NCBI GenBank assembly: GCA_019635715.1
Contig: JAHBYY010000004.1
Coordinates: 1 to 64,000 of the forward strand
Direction of reading: 5' to 3'
DNA: 64,000 nucleotides
Origin: Rhizobiaceae bacterium
GTDB taxonomy: Bacteria > Pseudomonadota > Alphaproteobacteria > Rhizobiales > Rhizobiaceae
This document shows, in pieces, positions 44,138 through 52,698 of the stretch; position 1 is the first letter of the stretch; every line of letters begins with the position of its first letter. Position numbers and translations under genes: made by a program. A model generated the notes under the pieces. That model made no database searches, was not told the origin of the DNA, and was given only the letters and a program-made list of their open reading frames with translations.

Positions 44138-45592
44138 ATGTCCCTCTCCACCGCATTCAACATCGCTCAGTCGTCGCTCTTCAACAATGGGCGTCAGACG
44201 AGCATCCTGTCGCGGAACATCCAGGAGGTCGGCAACACCGATTACTCGCGCCGGCTCGCCGTTCTGGCCAGCACGCTGCCCGGCGCCCAGGTCGTCACGA
44301 TCCAGCGCAACACCAACGAACAGATCTTCCGGCAAAACCTGTCCTCGCTGTCGTCCTGGGCCGGCCAGAGCGCCCTTTCCGACGGGCTGGAGCAGTTGGA
44401 AACGCTGGTCAACGGCGTCAACAACGCAGGCTCCGCTGCGACCGCCATCGGCAAGCTGCAGGAGGCGCTGCAGGCCTATTCGGCGGCGCCCTCCAACGGC
44501 ACGCTGGCGGCCAACGCCGTGGACGCCGCGCGCCAGGTCGTGAACGCGCTGAACACCGGCACCAGCGCCATCCAGTCCGTGCGCACCGATGCCGACAGCC
44601 AGATCGGCAACGCCGTCACCGACCTCAACAACCTGCTCTCCCAGTTCAAGCAGGCCAACGACACCGTCATCGCCGGCGGCCGGTCCGGCAAGGACGTCTC
44701 CGACGCCCTCGACCAGCGCGACGCCCTGCTGAAGAAGATCGCCGAATACGTGCCGGTGAACACGCTGACGCGCAGCGACGGCGACATGGTGCTGACGACC
44801 AAGGACGGCGTGACGCTGTTCGAGACCGTCCCGCGCACCGTCAGCTTCTCGCCGACTGCCAGCTTCGGCGCGACGACCACCGGCAACCCGGTCTATGTCG
44901 ATGGCGTGCCGGTGGCGCTGGCCAGCGGAGGCAACACCGACGCGTCGGGCAAGATCGCCGGGCTGCTGCAATTGCGCGACGGGGTCGCGACGACCATGCA
45001 AGGCCAGCTCGACGAAGTGGCGCGCGGCCTCGTTTCCGCCTTTGCCGAGACCGGCACCGGCGTCGCCAACGCAGCCGGCCTGTTCACCTGGGCCGGCGGG
45101 CCGCAGGTCCCGGCGGACGGAACGCTGGTGACCGGCCTTGCCGGCTCGATCAGGCTGAATGCCGCTTTCGATCCGTCGAGCGGCGGCAACGCCACGCTGC
45201 TGCGCGACGGCGGCGCCAACGGCGCGGCCTATGTGAAGAACACCACCGGCGCCGCGGGCTACAACACCCTGCTGCTCTCCTATGGCAGCCGGCTGGACGA
45301 ACCCATGACCTTCGACGCCGCGGCCGGCCTGACTGCCAGCCGGAGCGTCAGCGACTACTCGACGGCCAGCATCGGCTGGTTCAGCGCGCTCCGGCAGGAC
45401 GCCTCGACGGCGCTGCAAAACAAGGAGGCGCTTTCGGCCCGGCTGACGGAAGCGCTGTCAAACGCCACGGGCGTCAATGTCGACACCGAGATGTCGCTGC
45501 TGCTCGAACTGGAAAATACCTATCAGGCGACATCACGCATCATTAAGGCAGTCGACGACATGATGGCGACCTTGTTCGCCGCCGTGAGCTGA
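44138..45592 (+). CDS. flgK: Hook-filament junction protein FlgK (HAP1)
   Basis: A 484-residue junction protein. The N-terminus (LSTAFNIAQSSLFNNGRQTSILSRNIQEVGNTDYSRR) and the C-terminal helix (SLLLELENTYQATSRIIKAVDDMMATLFAAVS) are the conserved polymerisation ends. The middle carries long helices (VNALNTGTSAIQSVRTDADSQIGNAVTDLNNLLSQF) and SGKDVSDALDQRDALLKKIAEYV. It lies between flgE and flgL, 5 bp before the latter. Confidence 0.96.
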   Translation: MSLSTAFNIAQSSLFNNGRQTSILSRNIQEVGNTDYSRRLAVLASTLPGAQVVTIQRNTNEQIFRQNLSSLSSWAGQSALSDGLEQLETLVNGVNNAGSAATAIGKLQEALQAYSAAPSNGTLAANAVDAARQVVNALNTGTSAIQSVRTDADSQIGNAVTDLNNLLSQFKQANDTVIAGGRSGKDVSDALDQRDALLKKIAEYVPVNTLTRSDGDMVLTTKDGVTLFETVPRTVSFSPTASFGATTTGNPVYVDGVPVALASGGNTDASGKIAGLLQLRDGVATTMQGQLDEVARGLVSAFAETGTGVANAAGLFTWAGGPQVPADGTLVTGLAGSIRLNAAFDPSSGGNATLLRDGGANGAAYVKNTTGAAGYNTLLLSYGSRLDEPMTFDAAAGLTASRSVSDYSTASIGWFSALRQDASTALQNKEALSARLTEALSNATGVNVDTEMSLLLELENTYQATSRIIKAVDDMMATLFAAVS

Positions 45593-45597
45593 CCGCC

Positions 45598-46647
45598 ATG
45601 AAGATCACCGGCGTCTCCACCGCTGCCCTTTCCCAGTCGCTTCGCTTTTCGCTGGTGCGGGCGCAGGCAGAACTGGTCAAGGCTCAGCAGGAGGCACAGA
45701 CCGGCCAGGTGGCCGACGCCGGGCTGGCGCTCGGCGCCGGCGCCGCCAAGGCCGTCTCCTTTTCGCGCGACATGGACCGCATCCAGTCGATCGTCGACAC
45801 CAACGGCCTGATCAAGTCCCGCCTCTCCGCCACCCAGGACGCGCTGGGCCAGATGAAGACCGGCGCCGACGATTTCCTCAACACGCTGGTCATCGGCGTT
45901 TCGGATGCCTCGACGGCGGCGGAAGCGAGAATCTCGGCACAGAACATGCTCGCCAGCCTGACCAGCATCCTCAACAGCTCGTTCAACGGGGAATACATCT
46001 TCGCCGGCATCAACACCGACGTGAAGCCGGTCAGCGACTTCACGGCTGAGGGTTCGAGCGCCAAGGCCGCTTTCGATGCCGCCTTCCAGGCCCATTTCGG
46101 CTTCAGCCAGGACGACAGCCTGGCCGCCGGAATCACCGCCGACCAGATGACGGAGTTCCTGGCGACGTCGGTCGAGCCGCAATTCCTCGGCACCGGCTGG
46201 GAGACCAACTGGTCCAGCGCCTCGGACCAGGCGATCGTCAGCCGCATCACCCTGTCGGAAACGTCCGAGACATCGGTCAGCGCCAATGCCGAGGCATTCC
46301 GCAAGCTTGCCATGGTGGCCACGAGCGTGGCGAACCTGACGACGGATTCGATGAGCGAGGGAGCGCGGCAGGCCCTGATGCAACGCGCCGTCTCGCTCGT
46401 CGGCGAAGCGATCACCGGCCTGACCGGGCTGCAGTCGTCCACCGGCCTTGCCGAACAGCGCCTCTCGACCGCGACGGATCGGCTCAACACCCAGCTCGAC
46501 CTCTACGAGCGCCATCTTGGCGGCATGCTGGAGGTCGACCCCTATGAGGCACAGACCCGCATATCGGATCTGCGGACCAGCATCGAGACCTCCTACGCCC
46601 TGACTGCCCGCCTCCAGCAGCTAAGCCTGCTCAAATATATCAGCTAG
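45598..46647 (+). CDS. flgL: Hook-filament junction protein FlgL (HAP3)
   Basis: A 349-residue flagellin-like junction protein. The N-terminal coil (QSLRFSLVRAQAELVKAQQEAQTGQVADAG) and C-terminal one (LQSSTGLAEQRLSTATDRLNTQLDLYERHLGGMLEVDPYEAQTRISDLRTSIETSYALTARLQQLSLLKY) are typical. NSSFNGEYIFAGINTD in the middle is the usual HAP3 turn. Confidence 0.95.
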   Translation: MKITGVSTAALSQSLRFSLVRAQAELVKAQQEAQTGQVADAGLALGAGAAKAVSFSRDMDRIQSIVDTNGLIKSRLSATQDALGQMKTGADDFLNTLVIGVSDASTAAEARISAQNMLASLTSILNSSFNGEYIFAGINTDVKPVSDFTAEGSSAKAAFDAAFQAHFGFSQDDSLAAGITADQMTEFLATSVEPQFLGTGWETNWSSASDQAIVSRITLSETSETSVSANAEAFRKLAMVATSVANLTTDSMSEGARQALMQRAVSLVGEAITGLTGLQSSTGLAEQRLSTATDRLNTQLDLYERHLGGMLEVDPYEAQTRISDLRTSIETSYALTARLQQLSLLKYIS

Positions 46648-46667
46648 CCGCAAACGACGGACCAGAA

Positions 46668-47015
46668 ATGTATCAATTTTCCTATTCCGACATCCAGACC
46701 GACTCGGTCGCGGACGCCAAGGACCGGGAACGCCAGTTGCTCGACCGCTCCATCGCCCTGCTGGACGCGGCGCGGCAGGCCGGGTCGGACAGCCAGAAGG
46801 CCGTGGAGGCGCTGCATTTCACCAATCGGCTCTGGACGACCCTGCTGGAAGACCTCGGCAGTCCGGAAAACGCCCTGCCACGCGAACTGCGCGCCAATCT
46901 GATCTCGATCGGCCTCTGGGTGCTGCGCGAGGCGGAGGAGGTCCGCCACGGACGCTCGCAGAACTTCGAAGGCCTCATCGAAATCTCTCAGATCATCCGG
47001 GATGGAATGCAATGA
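46668..47015 (+). CDS. flaF: Flagellar biosynthesis regulator FlaF
   Basis: A 115-residue helical cytoplasmic protein with the family features RERQLLDRSIALLDAARQ, ALHFTNRLWTTLLEDLGSPENALPRELRANLISIGLWVLREAEEVRHGR and a final NFEGLIEISQIIRDGM. In alphaproteobacteria FlaF promotes flagellin synthesis and secretion, opposing FlbT. It overlaps flbT by ATGA, as usual. Confidence 0.95.
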   Translation: MYQFSYSDIQTDSVADAKDRERQLLDRSIALLDAARQAGSDSQKAVEALHFTNRLWTTLLEDLGSPENALPRELRANLISIGLWVLREAEEVRHGRSQNFEGLIEISQIIRDGMQ

Positions 47016-47452
47016 AATCCACGCTGAAGATTTCCCTCAAGCCGAATGAGAAGATCTATCTGAACGGCGCCGTGGTGCGCGCCGACCGGAAGGTCACGCT
47101 CGAACTGCTGAACGACGTCCAGTTTCTCCTCGAGAGCCACGTCCTCCAGGTCTCGGAAGCCACCACGCCGCTGCGCCAGCTCTACTTCATGGTGCAGGTC
47201 ATGCTGATGGACCCGAAGGGATCGGTGCAGGCGCGCGAGATGTTCCGCCGCTCGCTGCCTTTGCTGATCGCCAGCTTCGAGGATCAGCAGATCTGCGCGA
47301 CCTTGAAGCAGGTGGATGCACTCGTCAGCGACAATCAGGTCTTCGAAGCGCTGAAGGCCATCCGGTCGCTCTACGGCCGCGAAGCGCTCGCCATCGACCA
47401 GAACAACGGCCCGACCCAGGTGCGGCAGCAGGCCGCCGCAGGAGCACGATAA
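47012..47452 (+). CDS. flbT: Flagellin mRNA regulator FlbT
   Basis: A 146-residue protein with signatures LKISLKPNEKIYLNGAVVRADRKVTLELLNDVQFLLESHVLQ, ATTPLRQLYFMVQVMLMDP and FEALKAIRSLYGREALAID. In Caulobacter and Brucella FlbT acts after transcription on flagellin mRNA through its leader. It is likely to act here on the leaders of the two flagellin genes. It overlaps flaF and flgD. Confidence 0.95.
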   Translation: MKSTLKISLKPNEKIYLNGAVVRADRKVTLELLNDVQFLLESHVLQVSEATTPLRQLYFMVQVMLMDPKGSVQAREMFRRSLPLLIASFEDQQICATLKQVDALVSDNQVFEALKAIRSLYGREALAIDQNNGPTQVRQQAAAGAR

Positions 47453-47859
47453 TGACCAGCGCGGTTTCCGCCCTCGCCTCCTCGACCACAACCTCCTCGA
47501 CGCAGAAGGCATCGCAGACCTCGGTCGACTACCAGTCCTTCCTCAAGCTGCTCGTCGCCCAGATGAAGAACCAGGATCCGACGAATCCGATGGATTCGAC
47601 GCAGTACATGGCGCAGCTCGCCGCCTTCAGCCAGGTCGAGCAGTCGGTGCAGATGAACACCAAGCTCGACAATTTGCTGCAGGCCTCGACGCTCTCGCAG
47701 GCCGACGCCCTGATCGGCAGGACGATCACCTCGGCCGACGGCAACGTCACCGGCGTGGTGACGGCGGTGCGGCTGACCAGCGGCGGTGCGGTCGCGGTCC
47801 TCGACAATGCCAAGGAAGTCACGGTCGGCGCCGGCATCAAGATCACCGCGACCAACTGA
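47452..47859 (+). CDS. flgD: Flagellar hook assembly (cap) protein FlgD
   Basis: A 135-residue hook cap protein of the short alphaproteobacterial form. The signature YQSFLKLLVAQMKNQDPTNPMDSTQYMAQLAAFSQVEQSVQMN is followed by a small beta domain (ALIGRTITSADGNVTGVVTAVRL). ATG 47452 overlaps the flbT stop by one base. Confidence 0.96.
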   Translation: MTSAVSALASSTTTSSTQKASQTSVDYQSFLKLLVAQMKNQDPTNPMDSTQYMAQLAAFSQVEQSVQMNTKLDNLLQASTLSQADALIGRTITSADGNVTGVVTAVRLTSGGAVAVLDNAKEVTVGAGIKITATN

Positions 47860-47874
47860 GATCGCGGCTCCGCC

Positions 47875-48141
47875 ATGAACGAGGCCGACGCGCTCGATAT
47901 CGTCCAGTTCGCCATCTGGACCGTGCTGACCGCCTGCGGGCCGGCCGTCGGCGCCGCCATGCTGGTCGGCCTTGCCATCGCGCTGGTGCAGGCCCTGACG
48001 CAGATCCAGGAAATCACCCTGACCTTCGTGCCCAAGATCGTCGCGATCCTGCTGGTCGTGGCGTTCACCGGCCCGTATATCGGCGGCCAGATCACCGCCT
48101 TCTCCAACGTCATCTTCGAGCGCATTGAGACGGGGTTTTAG
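47875..48141 (+). CDS. fliQ: Flagellar type III export gate protein FliQ
   Basis: An 88-residue protein with two membrane helices (TVLTACGPAVGAAMLVGLAIALVQALTQIQEITLTFVPKIVAILLVVAFTGPYIGGQI), the standard length and motif. It is the last gene of the flgE unit. Normally flhA follows closely, but here a toxin-antitoxin pair intervenes. Confidence 0.96.
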   Translation: MNEADALDIVQFAIWTVLTACGPAVGAAMLVGLAIALVQALTQIQEITLTFVPKIVAILLVVAFTGPYIGGQITAFSNVIFERIETGF

Positions 48142-48159
48142 CGGCCTAAGCGTCGTGAC

Positions 48160-48207
48160 TTGCATGACTTCGTGACAGATGTCATATTTTTGGCGCCATC
48201 TGTCACG
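48160..48207 (+). promoter_or_regulatory. Promoter with overlapping operator of the toxin-antitoxin pair
   Basis: A -35-like TTGCAT (48160-48165) and -10-like CATATT (48183-48188) are 17 bases apart. An 11-bp perfect inverted repeat, CGTGACAGATG (48171-48181) and CATCTGTCACG (48197-48207), flanks the -10. The left arm also forms TGACA-GA-TGTCA with the next bases. Such an arrangement fits autorepression by the antitoxin. Confidence 0.6.
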
Positions 48208-48220
48208 AGCCCCTTGTCTC

Positions 48221-48865
48221 ATGAAGCAGTCAGAGATCGTTACCCTTCTCGCCCAGCGGAATCCTCAGGTCTTGAGGCAGGACATCGAGCGGATCGTTGG
48301 TTTCATCGTTCATGAGGTCGTTGTAGAGCAGAGCCCCGGCATCCGAGGAGATGAATCGGCCCCAAATATCGCCCTCATGCCAAATATCACCCTCATGAAT
48401 GTCGCCGTTCGCGGGGTATCCAATCATGTGGCTTTTGCCGCTGAGCTGCTCGGCGGTGAACGACTGCTCAACCGCAAGCTGGAAACGTCACGTGATGCGC
48501 ATGACCTCCTGCTGGAGGGCCTGCCTGCCAAGTCATTCAACCACCTCGTCGACAACCTGACGACCATTGAGCGTAGCGGGTCCCTGGAGCGTGTCGTCGG
48601 CATGAGTCTCCGGACGTTCCAGCGACGCAAGGATCCGTCCTCGCCGCCGCTCAGCCGCGAACAAAGCGGTAGAACATGGAAGTTCGCGGAAATCCTCGCG
48701 CGCGCGATCGATATCTTCGGCTCCAGCGAGGAAGCCGAGCGCTGGCTCGATCAACCTGCAATGGGCCTCGACGGAATGCGGCCGATCGACTTGCTCGAAA
48801 CACCTGCGGGCGTAGAGATGGTCGAACAGCATCTCGGGCGTCTAAGATACGGCGTCTACATGTGA
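48221..48865 (+). CDS. Xre/MbcA/ParS-family antitoxin with an IHF-like N-terminal segment
   Basis: The C-terminal ~150 residues are a ParS/MbcA-type antitoxin: FAAELLGGERLLNRK, LEGLPAKSFNHLVDNL, SLRTFQRRKDPSSPPLSREQSGRTWKFAEILARAIDIFGSSEEAERWLDQPA and LLETPAGVEMVEQHLGRLRYGVYM, the part that plugs the RES toxin. Residues 1-33 (MKQSEIVTLLAQRNPQVLRQDIERIVGFIVHEV) instead resemble the start of IHF-beta/HU proteins, and a tandem 18-bp repeat joins the two parts. The operator lies upstream of the IHF-like start. An internal ATG at 48395 could start the bare antitoxin but has no ribosome site. The stop overlaps the toxin start. Confidence 0.8.
   Translation: MKQSEIVTLLAQRNPQVLRQDIERIVGFIVHEVVVEQSPGIRGDESAPNIALMPNITLMNVAVRGVSNHVAFAAELLGGERLLNRKLETSRDAHDLLLEGLPAKSFNHLVDNLTTIERSGSLERVVGMSLRTFQRRKDPSSPPLSREQSGRTWKFAEILARAIDIFGSSEEAERWLDQPAMGLDGMRPIDLLETPAGVEMVEQHLGRLRYGVYM
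48362..48397 (+). repeat. Two tandem 18-bp repeats inside the antitoxin gene
   Basis: CCAAATATCGCCCTCATG (48362-48379) is followed directly by the same 18 bases with one change (48380-48397). It codes PNIALM-PNITLM, exactly at the border between the IHF-like and ParS-like parts. The repeat keeps frame. Confidence 0.85.
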
Positions 48866-49371
48866 CCCCGCTCCCGGCTGCGCTCGGCGGCGACCGTCTC
48901 GTTGCATGGAGGCTGGATCGTCTGGAGTTCGCTGTAACATGGGACAGTGGGGAGGGAGCGTTCCAGTTCGGAGGTCGCTGGAATTCGGCCGGCGTGCGTG
49001 CCGTCTACGCGGCATTGGATCCCTCGACGGCGATTGTCGAAGTCGCCGTCCACAAAGGTTTTCGGGTTCTGGATACCGTTCCGCACATTCTGACGGCGCT
49101 CGAAGTGCTTGACGCGAAGGATGTCTTCGTTGTGACACCGGCGGACATCCCCAACCCAAACTGGCTGCGCCCGACATTTCCGAGTGCCGGCCAACAAGCG
49201 TTTGGCGATGAACTCGTTTCGTTGCACAAGTTCGTCGTGCTGCCGAGCGCGGTTTCGACACATAGCTGGAATCTGGTCTTCAATCCCGCCATGGCGGCAG
49301 GAGCGTATACCCTGAATTTGCAGGAGCGTTTCGCACTTGATCCGCGGTTGCATCCACCCTCGACCCGCTGA
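48862..49371 (+). CDS. RES-domain toxin of a type II toxin-antitoxin pair
   Basis: A 169-residue RES-domain protein. The features are LVAWRLDRLEFA (conserved Arg), FQFGGRWNSAGVRAVYAALDPSTAIVEVAVHKGF (Gly-rich turn, Tyr, Glu and His) and the C-terminal SWNLVFNP. RES toxins such as MbcT phosphorolyse NAD+, or as ParT modify a nucleotide-synthesis enzyme. GTG 48862 shares GTGA with the antitoxin stop, the coupling expected in such operons. It ends 14 bp before the flhA promoter motif. Confidence 0.88.
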   Translation: MTPLPAALGGDRLVAWRLDRLEFAVTWDSGEGAFQFGGRWNSAGVRAVYAALDPSTAIVEVAVHKGFRVLDTVPHILTALEVLDAKDVFVVTPADIPNPNWLRPTFPSAGQQAFGDELVSLHKFVVLPSAVSTHSWNLVFNPAMAAGAYTLNLQERFALDPRLHPPSTR

Positions 49372-49385
49372 GGCACCCACCCTCG

Positions 49386-49407
49386 CGCAAGCTTGACCCC
49401 TTAGCCT
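49386..49407 (+). promoter_or_regulatory. Flagellar-type promoter of flhA
   Basis: CGCAAG (49386-49391), ten bases, TAGCCT (49402-49407). The predicted start near 49414 leaves ~48 bases to the flhA ATG. It shows that flhA does not depend on transcription from the flgE unit across the toxin-antitoxin pair. Confidence 0.62.
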
Positions 49408-49461
49408 CACCGACGCGCGTGCGGGCTCTGTCGGCCCGTATATCGGCAATGGGACGCAGGC

Positions 49462-51549
49462 ATGGCGGTAACCGACACCCTTGGCACGGCCAGACCTGCG
49501 GGCAGCGGCCGCGACGTCTTCTTCGCGCTCGGCATCGTCGTCATCCTGGCGGTGTTGTTCCTGCCGATCCCGGCCTTCTTCATCGACATCGGCCTCGCCT
49601 TCTCGATCGCCCTGTCGGTGCTGATCCTCATGGTGGCACTGTGGATCCAGCGGCCGCTGGACTTCTCGTCCTTTCCGACGATCCTGCTGATCGCGACGAT
49701 GCTGCGCCTGTCGCTCAACATCGCGACGACCCGCATGATCCTGTCGCACGGCAGCGAAGGCACTCACGCGGCCGGCTACGTGATCAGCGGCTTTTCCAAG
49801 CTGGTGATGAGCGGCGACTTCGTGATCGGTCTGATCGTCTTCCTGATCCTGATCATCGTCAATTTCATCGTCATCACCAAGGGCGCGACGCGTATCGCCG
49901 AGGTCGGCGCGCGCTTCACGCTGGACGCCATTCCCGGCAAGCAGATGTCGATCGACGCCGACCTGTCGGCCGGCGTCATCGACGACAAGACCGCCCAGCT
50001 TCGGCGCCGCGAACTCGAAGAGGAAAGCTCCTTCTTCGGCGCCATGGACGGCGCATCGAAATTCGTGCGCGGCGACGCCATCGCCGGCCTGATCATCACC
50101 GCCATCAACATCGTCGGCGGCATCACCATCGGCTATTTCCGCCATTCACTGGACATGGGCGAGGCCGCCGACGTGTTCATCAAGCTCTCCGTCGGCGACG
50201 GCCTGGTCACCCAGATCCCGGCGCTGATCGTCTCGCTGGCCGCCGGCCTGCTGGTCTCCAAGGGCGGCACGCGCGGCTCCGCCGACCAGGCGGTGTTCGG
50301 CCAGCTCGGCGCCTATCCGCGGGCCCTCTATGTCGCCGCCGGCCTGCTGGTGCTGCTGTCGCTCATGCCCGGCCTGCCGATGACGCCCTTCGTCGCGCTC
50401 GCCGGCGCGATGGCGGCGATCGGCTATGTCATCCCGCTGCGCCAGCGCCGCCAGGCCGAAGCGGACGCGCAGGCCGCCCGCGCCCAGACGGCGCAGAAGG
50501 AGGACGAGGAGAAGAATTCGGTCAAGGCCTCGCTGAAGACCGCCGAGATCGAGCTCCTGATCGGCAAGCAGTTGTCGACCAAGCTCCTGGTCTCGCATCA
50601 GGAGCTGGCCTTCCGCATGGCCAAGATGCGCAAGAAGTTCGCCACCCAGTACGGCTTCGTGGTTCCCGACGTGAAGCTGACCGACGATCTCGGCATCCCG
50701 ACGAAGAACTACCAGATCAAGATCCACGGCACGGTGGTCGCCGAACACCAGATGCGCGTAGGCGAGCTTCTCGTGCTGCTCGGCAACCGCAAGGCGCCGG
50801 AAATCCCCGGCGAGGAGGTGCGCGAACCGGCCTTCGGCATGCGCGCCTTCTCGGTGCCCGAGATGTTCACCGAGGATCTGCGCCGCGAGCAGTTCAGCTT
50901 CGCCGACAACATGTCGGTGCTGCTCACCCATCTCTCCGAGGTGATCCGCAACAACCTGCCGCAGCTCCTGTCCTACAAGGACATGAAGGCGCTGCTGGAG
51001 CGCCAGGATCCGGAATATCGCAAGCTCGCCGACGAGATCTGCACCTCGCACATCTCCTACCCCGGACTGCAGGCGGTGCTGAAGCTGCTGCTGGCCGAGC
51101 GCGTCTCGATCCGCAACCTGCACCTGATCATCGAGGCGATCGCCGAGATCGCCCCCCATGTGCGCCGCACCGAGCAGATCGTCGAGCATGTCCGCGTCCG
51201 CATGGCCCAGCAGATCTGCGGCGACCTGTCGGAAGGCGGCGTCTTGAAGGTGCTGCGGCTCGGCAACCGCTGGGATGTCGCCTTCCACCAGGCGCTGAAG
51301 CGCGACGCCAAGGGCGAGGTCCGCGAGTTCGACATCGACCCGCGCCAGCTCGAGGAGTTCGGCCAGGACGCGACGCGCGTCATCCGCCAGTACATGGAAC
51401 AGGGAGAGCGCTTCGTCATCGTCACGGCACCCGACGCGCGACCCTATGTCCGGATGATCATCGAGCGGCTGTTCGCCACGCTGCCGGTGCTGAGCCATGT
51501 CGAGATCGCCAAGGGTGTCGAGATCCGCGTCCTCGGCACGGTATCGTGA
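49462..51549 (+). CDS. flhA: Flagellar type III export gate protein FlhA
   Basis: A 695-residue export protein. About eight membrane helices lie in residues ~20-330, with the signatures [25 protein letters not shown] and [33 protein letters not shown]. The cytoplasmic C-terminal domain (from ~350) docks chaperone-substrate complexes ([71 protein letters not shown]). It overlaps fliR by GTGA. It has its own promoter. Confidence 0.97.
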   Translation: MAVTDTLGTARPAGSGRDVFFALGIVVILAVLFLPIPAFFIDIGLAFSIALSVLILMVALWIQRPLDFSSFPTILLIATMLRLSLNIATTRMILSHGSEGTHAAGYVISGFSKLVMSGDFVIGLIVFLILIIVNFIVITKGATRIAEVGARFTLDAIPGKQMSIDADLSAGVIDDKTAQLRRRELEEESSFFGAMDGASKFVRGDAIAGLIITAINIVGGITIGYFRHSLDMGEAADVFIKLSVGDGLVTQIPALIVSLAAGLLVSKGGTRGSADQAVFGQLGAYPRALYVAAGLLVLLSLMPGLPMTPFVALAGAMAAIGYVIPLRQRRQAEADAQAARAQTAQKEDEEKNSVKASLKTAEIELLIGKQLSTKLLVSHQELAFRMAKMRKKFATQYGFVVPDVKLTDDLGIPTKNYQIKIHGTVVAEHQMRVGELLVLLGNRKAPEIPGEEVREPAFGMRAFSVPEMFTEDLRREQFSFADNMSVLLTHLSEVIRNNLPQLLSYKDMKALLERQDPEYRKLADEICTSHISYPGLQAVLKLLLAERVSIRNLHLIIEAIAEIAPHVRRTEQIVEHVRVRMAQQICGDLSEGGVLKVLRLGNRWDVAFHQALKRDAKGEVREFDIDPRQLEEFGQDATRVIRQYMEQGERFVIVTAPDARPYVRMIIERLFATLPVLSHVEIAKGVEIRVLGTVS

Positions 51550-52298
51550 CGGGGCTCGCGGAAAGCACGATCATCGCGGCATTCCTCGCCTTCTGCCGCA
51601 TCGGCGCCTGCTTCATGCTGATGCCGGGTCTGTCCAGCGCTCGGGTTCCGCTGCAGGTCAGGCTGTTCGTGGCGGTCGCCGCGACCGGCGCCCTGCTGGT
51701 CAATCTGTGGGACGCGATTCTGCCCTTCGCGACGCGCCAACCGGCGACGCTGGTCCCGACCATCGTCTCGGAACTGCTCACCGGCGCGCTGATCGGCCTT
51801 CTGGCACGCGTCTACATCCTTGCCCTGCAATTCATGGGCACGGCAATGGCGATGATGATCGGCTATGGCGGCACGCCGGGCCAGGGGATCGAGAGCGCCG
51901 AGCCGCAGGGGCCGCTGGCCGAGCTCATCTCGTTCTCGGCCTTGATGCTGCTGTTCGTCTTCGACTTCCACCACGAGATCGTGCGCGCGCTGGTGCAGTC
52001 CTACGAGGTCGCGCCGCTCAACAGCTTCTTCGACGCCCGCGGCGCGCTGGTGAACCTCACCGATACGCTGGGCGAGTCGTTCCTGATCGTGCTGCGGCTC
52101 GGCAGCCCGTTCGTCGCCTACGCGCTGCTGGTCAACCTGACGATCGGCTTCGTCAACAAGCTCACGCCGCAAATCCCGGTCTACTTCATCTCGCTGCCTG
52201 CGGTGATCGCCGGCGGCATGATCCTCTTCTACTTCGCGATCTCCACCATGCTGTCGCTGTTCGCCGACGGCTTCGTGAACACCACCATCGGACGATGA
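51546..52298 (+). CDS. fliR: Flagellar type III export gate protein FliR
   Basis: A 250-residue membrane protein with about six helices. The start is GTG 51546 overlapping the flhA stop; a long in-frame reading through flhA is a shadow. Features are [79 protein letters not shown] and [22 protein letters not shown]. Confidence 0.96.
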   Translation: MTGLAESTIIAAFLAFCRIGACFMLMPGLSSARVPLQVRLFVAVAATGALLVNLWDAILPFATRQPATLVPTIVSELLTGALIGLLARVYILALQFMGTAMAMMIGYGGTPGQGIESAEPQGPLAELISFSALMLLFVFDFHHEIVRALVQSYEVAPLNSFFDARGALVNLTDTLGESFLIVLRLGSPFVAYALLVNLTIGFVNKLTPQIPVYFISLPAVIAGGMILFYFAISTMLSLFADGFVNTTIGR

Positions 52299-52302
52299 AG
52301 AC

Positions 52303-52692
52303 ATGGCTCCCCGCACAGACCGACTGAAGAAGCTGCTGGTGTTGCAGGAGCAATTGAAGGAGCTGCACGAAACCCGGCACGCCGGCTTCCTCGCCGCCGC
52401 CGCTTCGGCGCGGCGCGATGCCGAGGAGATCGCCCGCCATGCCGACGGCGAAACCTCCTTGTCCGGCCTTTTCCCGGATGTCTACGCCCGCGGCGTCACC
52501 GATGCCCGCGCCGCCGAGAGCCGCAGCCTGGCCCAGGCGGCCAGCGAGGCGCGCCGCGTCGCCATGGCGACGGCCCGCACCAACATGGTCGCGCGCGCCT
52601 GGCGCACCGAAGAACGCGCCGAAGAACGTGCCCGCGAAGAGGTCGAGAGCATCGAACAGGCCTCGCGCACCGACCTCGGACGGCCGAAGTAA
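52303..52692 (+). CDS. FliJ-like flagellar protein (putative)
   Basis: A 129-residue, strongly charged, helical coiled-coil protein (DRLKKLLVLQEQLKELHETRHAGFLAAAASARRDAEEIARHAD; AWRTEERAEERAREEVESIEQASR). Size, composition and place after flhA-fliR suggest the export chaperone FliJ, which is otherwise missing from the cluster, but the sequence is too degenerate to be sure. It starts 4 bp after fliR. Confidence 0.6.
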   Translation: MAPRTDRLKKLLVLQEQLKELHETRHAGFLAAAASARRDAEEIARHADGETSLSGLFPDVYARGVTDARAAESRSLAQAASEARRVAMATARTNMVARAWRTEERAEERAREEVESIEQASRTDLGRPK

Positions 52693-52698
52693 GGTTGC

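Noticed and set aside
48230..48427. 65-codon minus-strand open frame opposite the antitoxin start
   Set aside because: The plus strand shows IHF-like and ParS-like protein features with promoter and operator in place; the minus frame has no ribosome site or family match.
49419..52298. 959-codon open frame running through flhA into fliR
   Set aside because: Only the last 250 codons, from GTG 51546, have FliR features; the rest is the +1 shadow of flhA.
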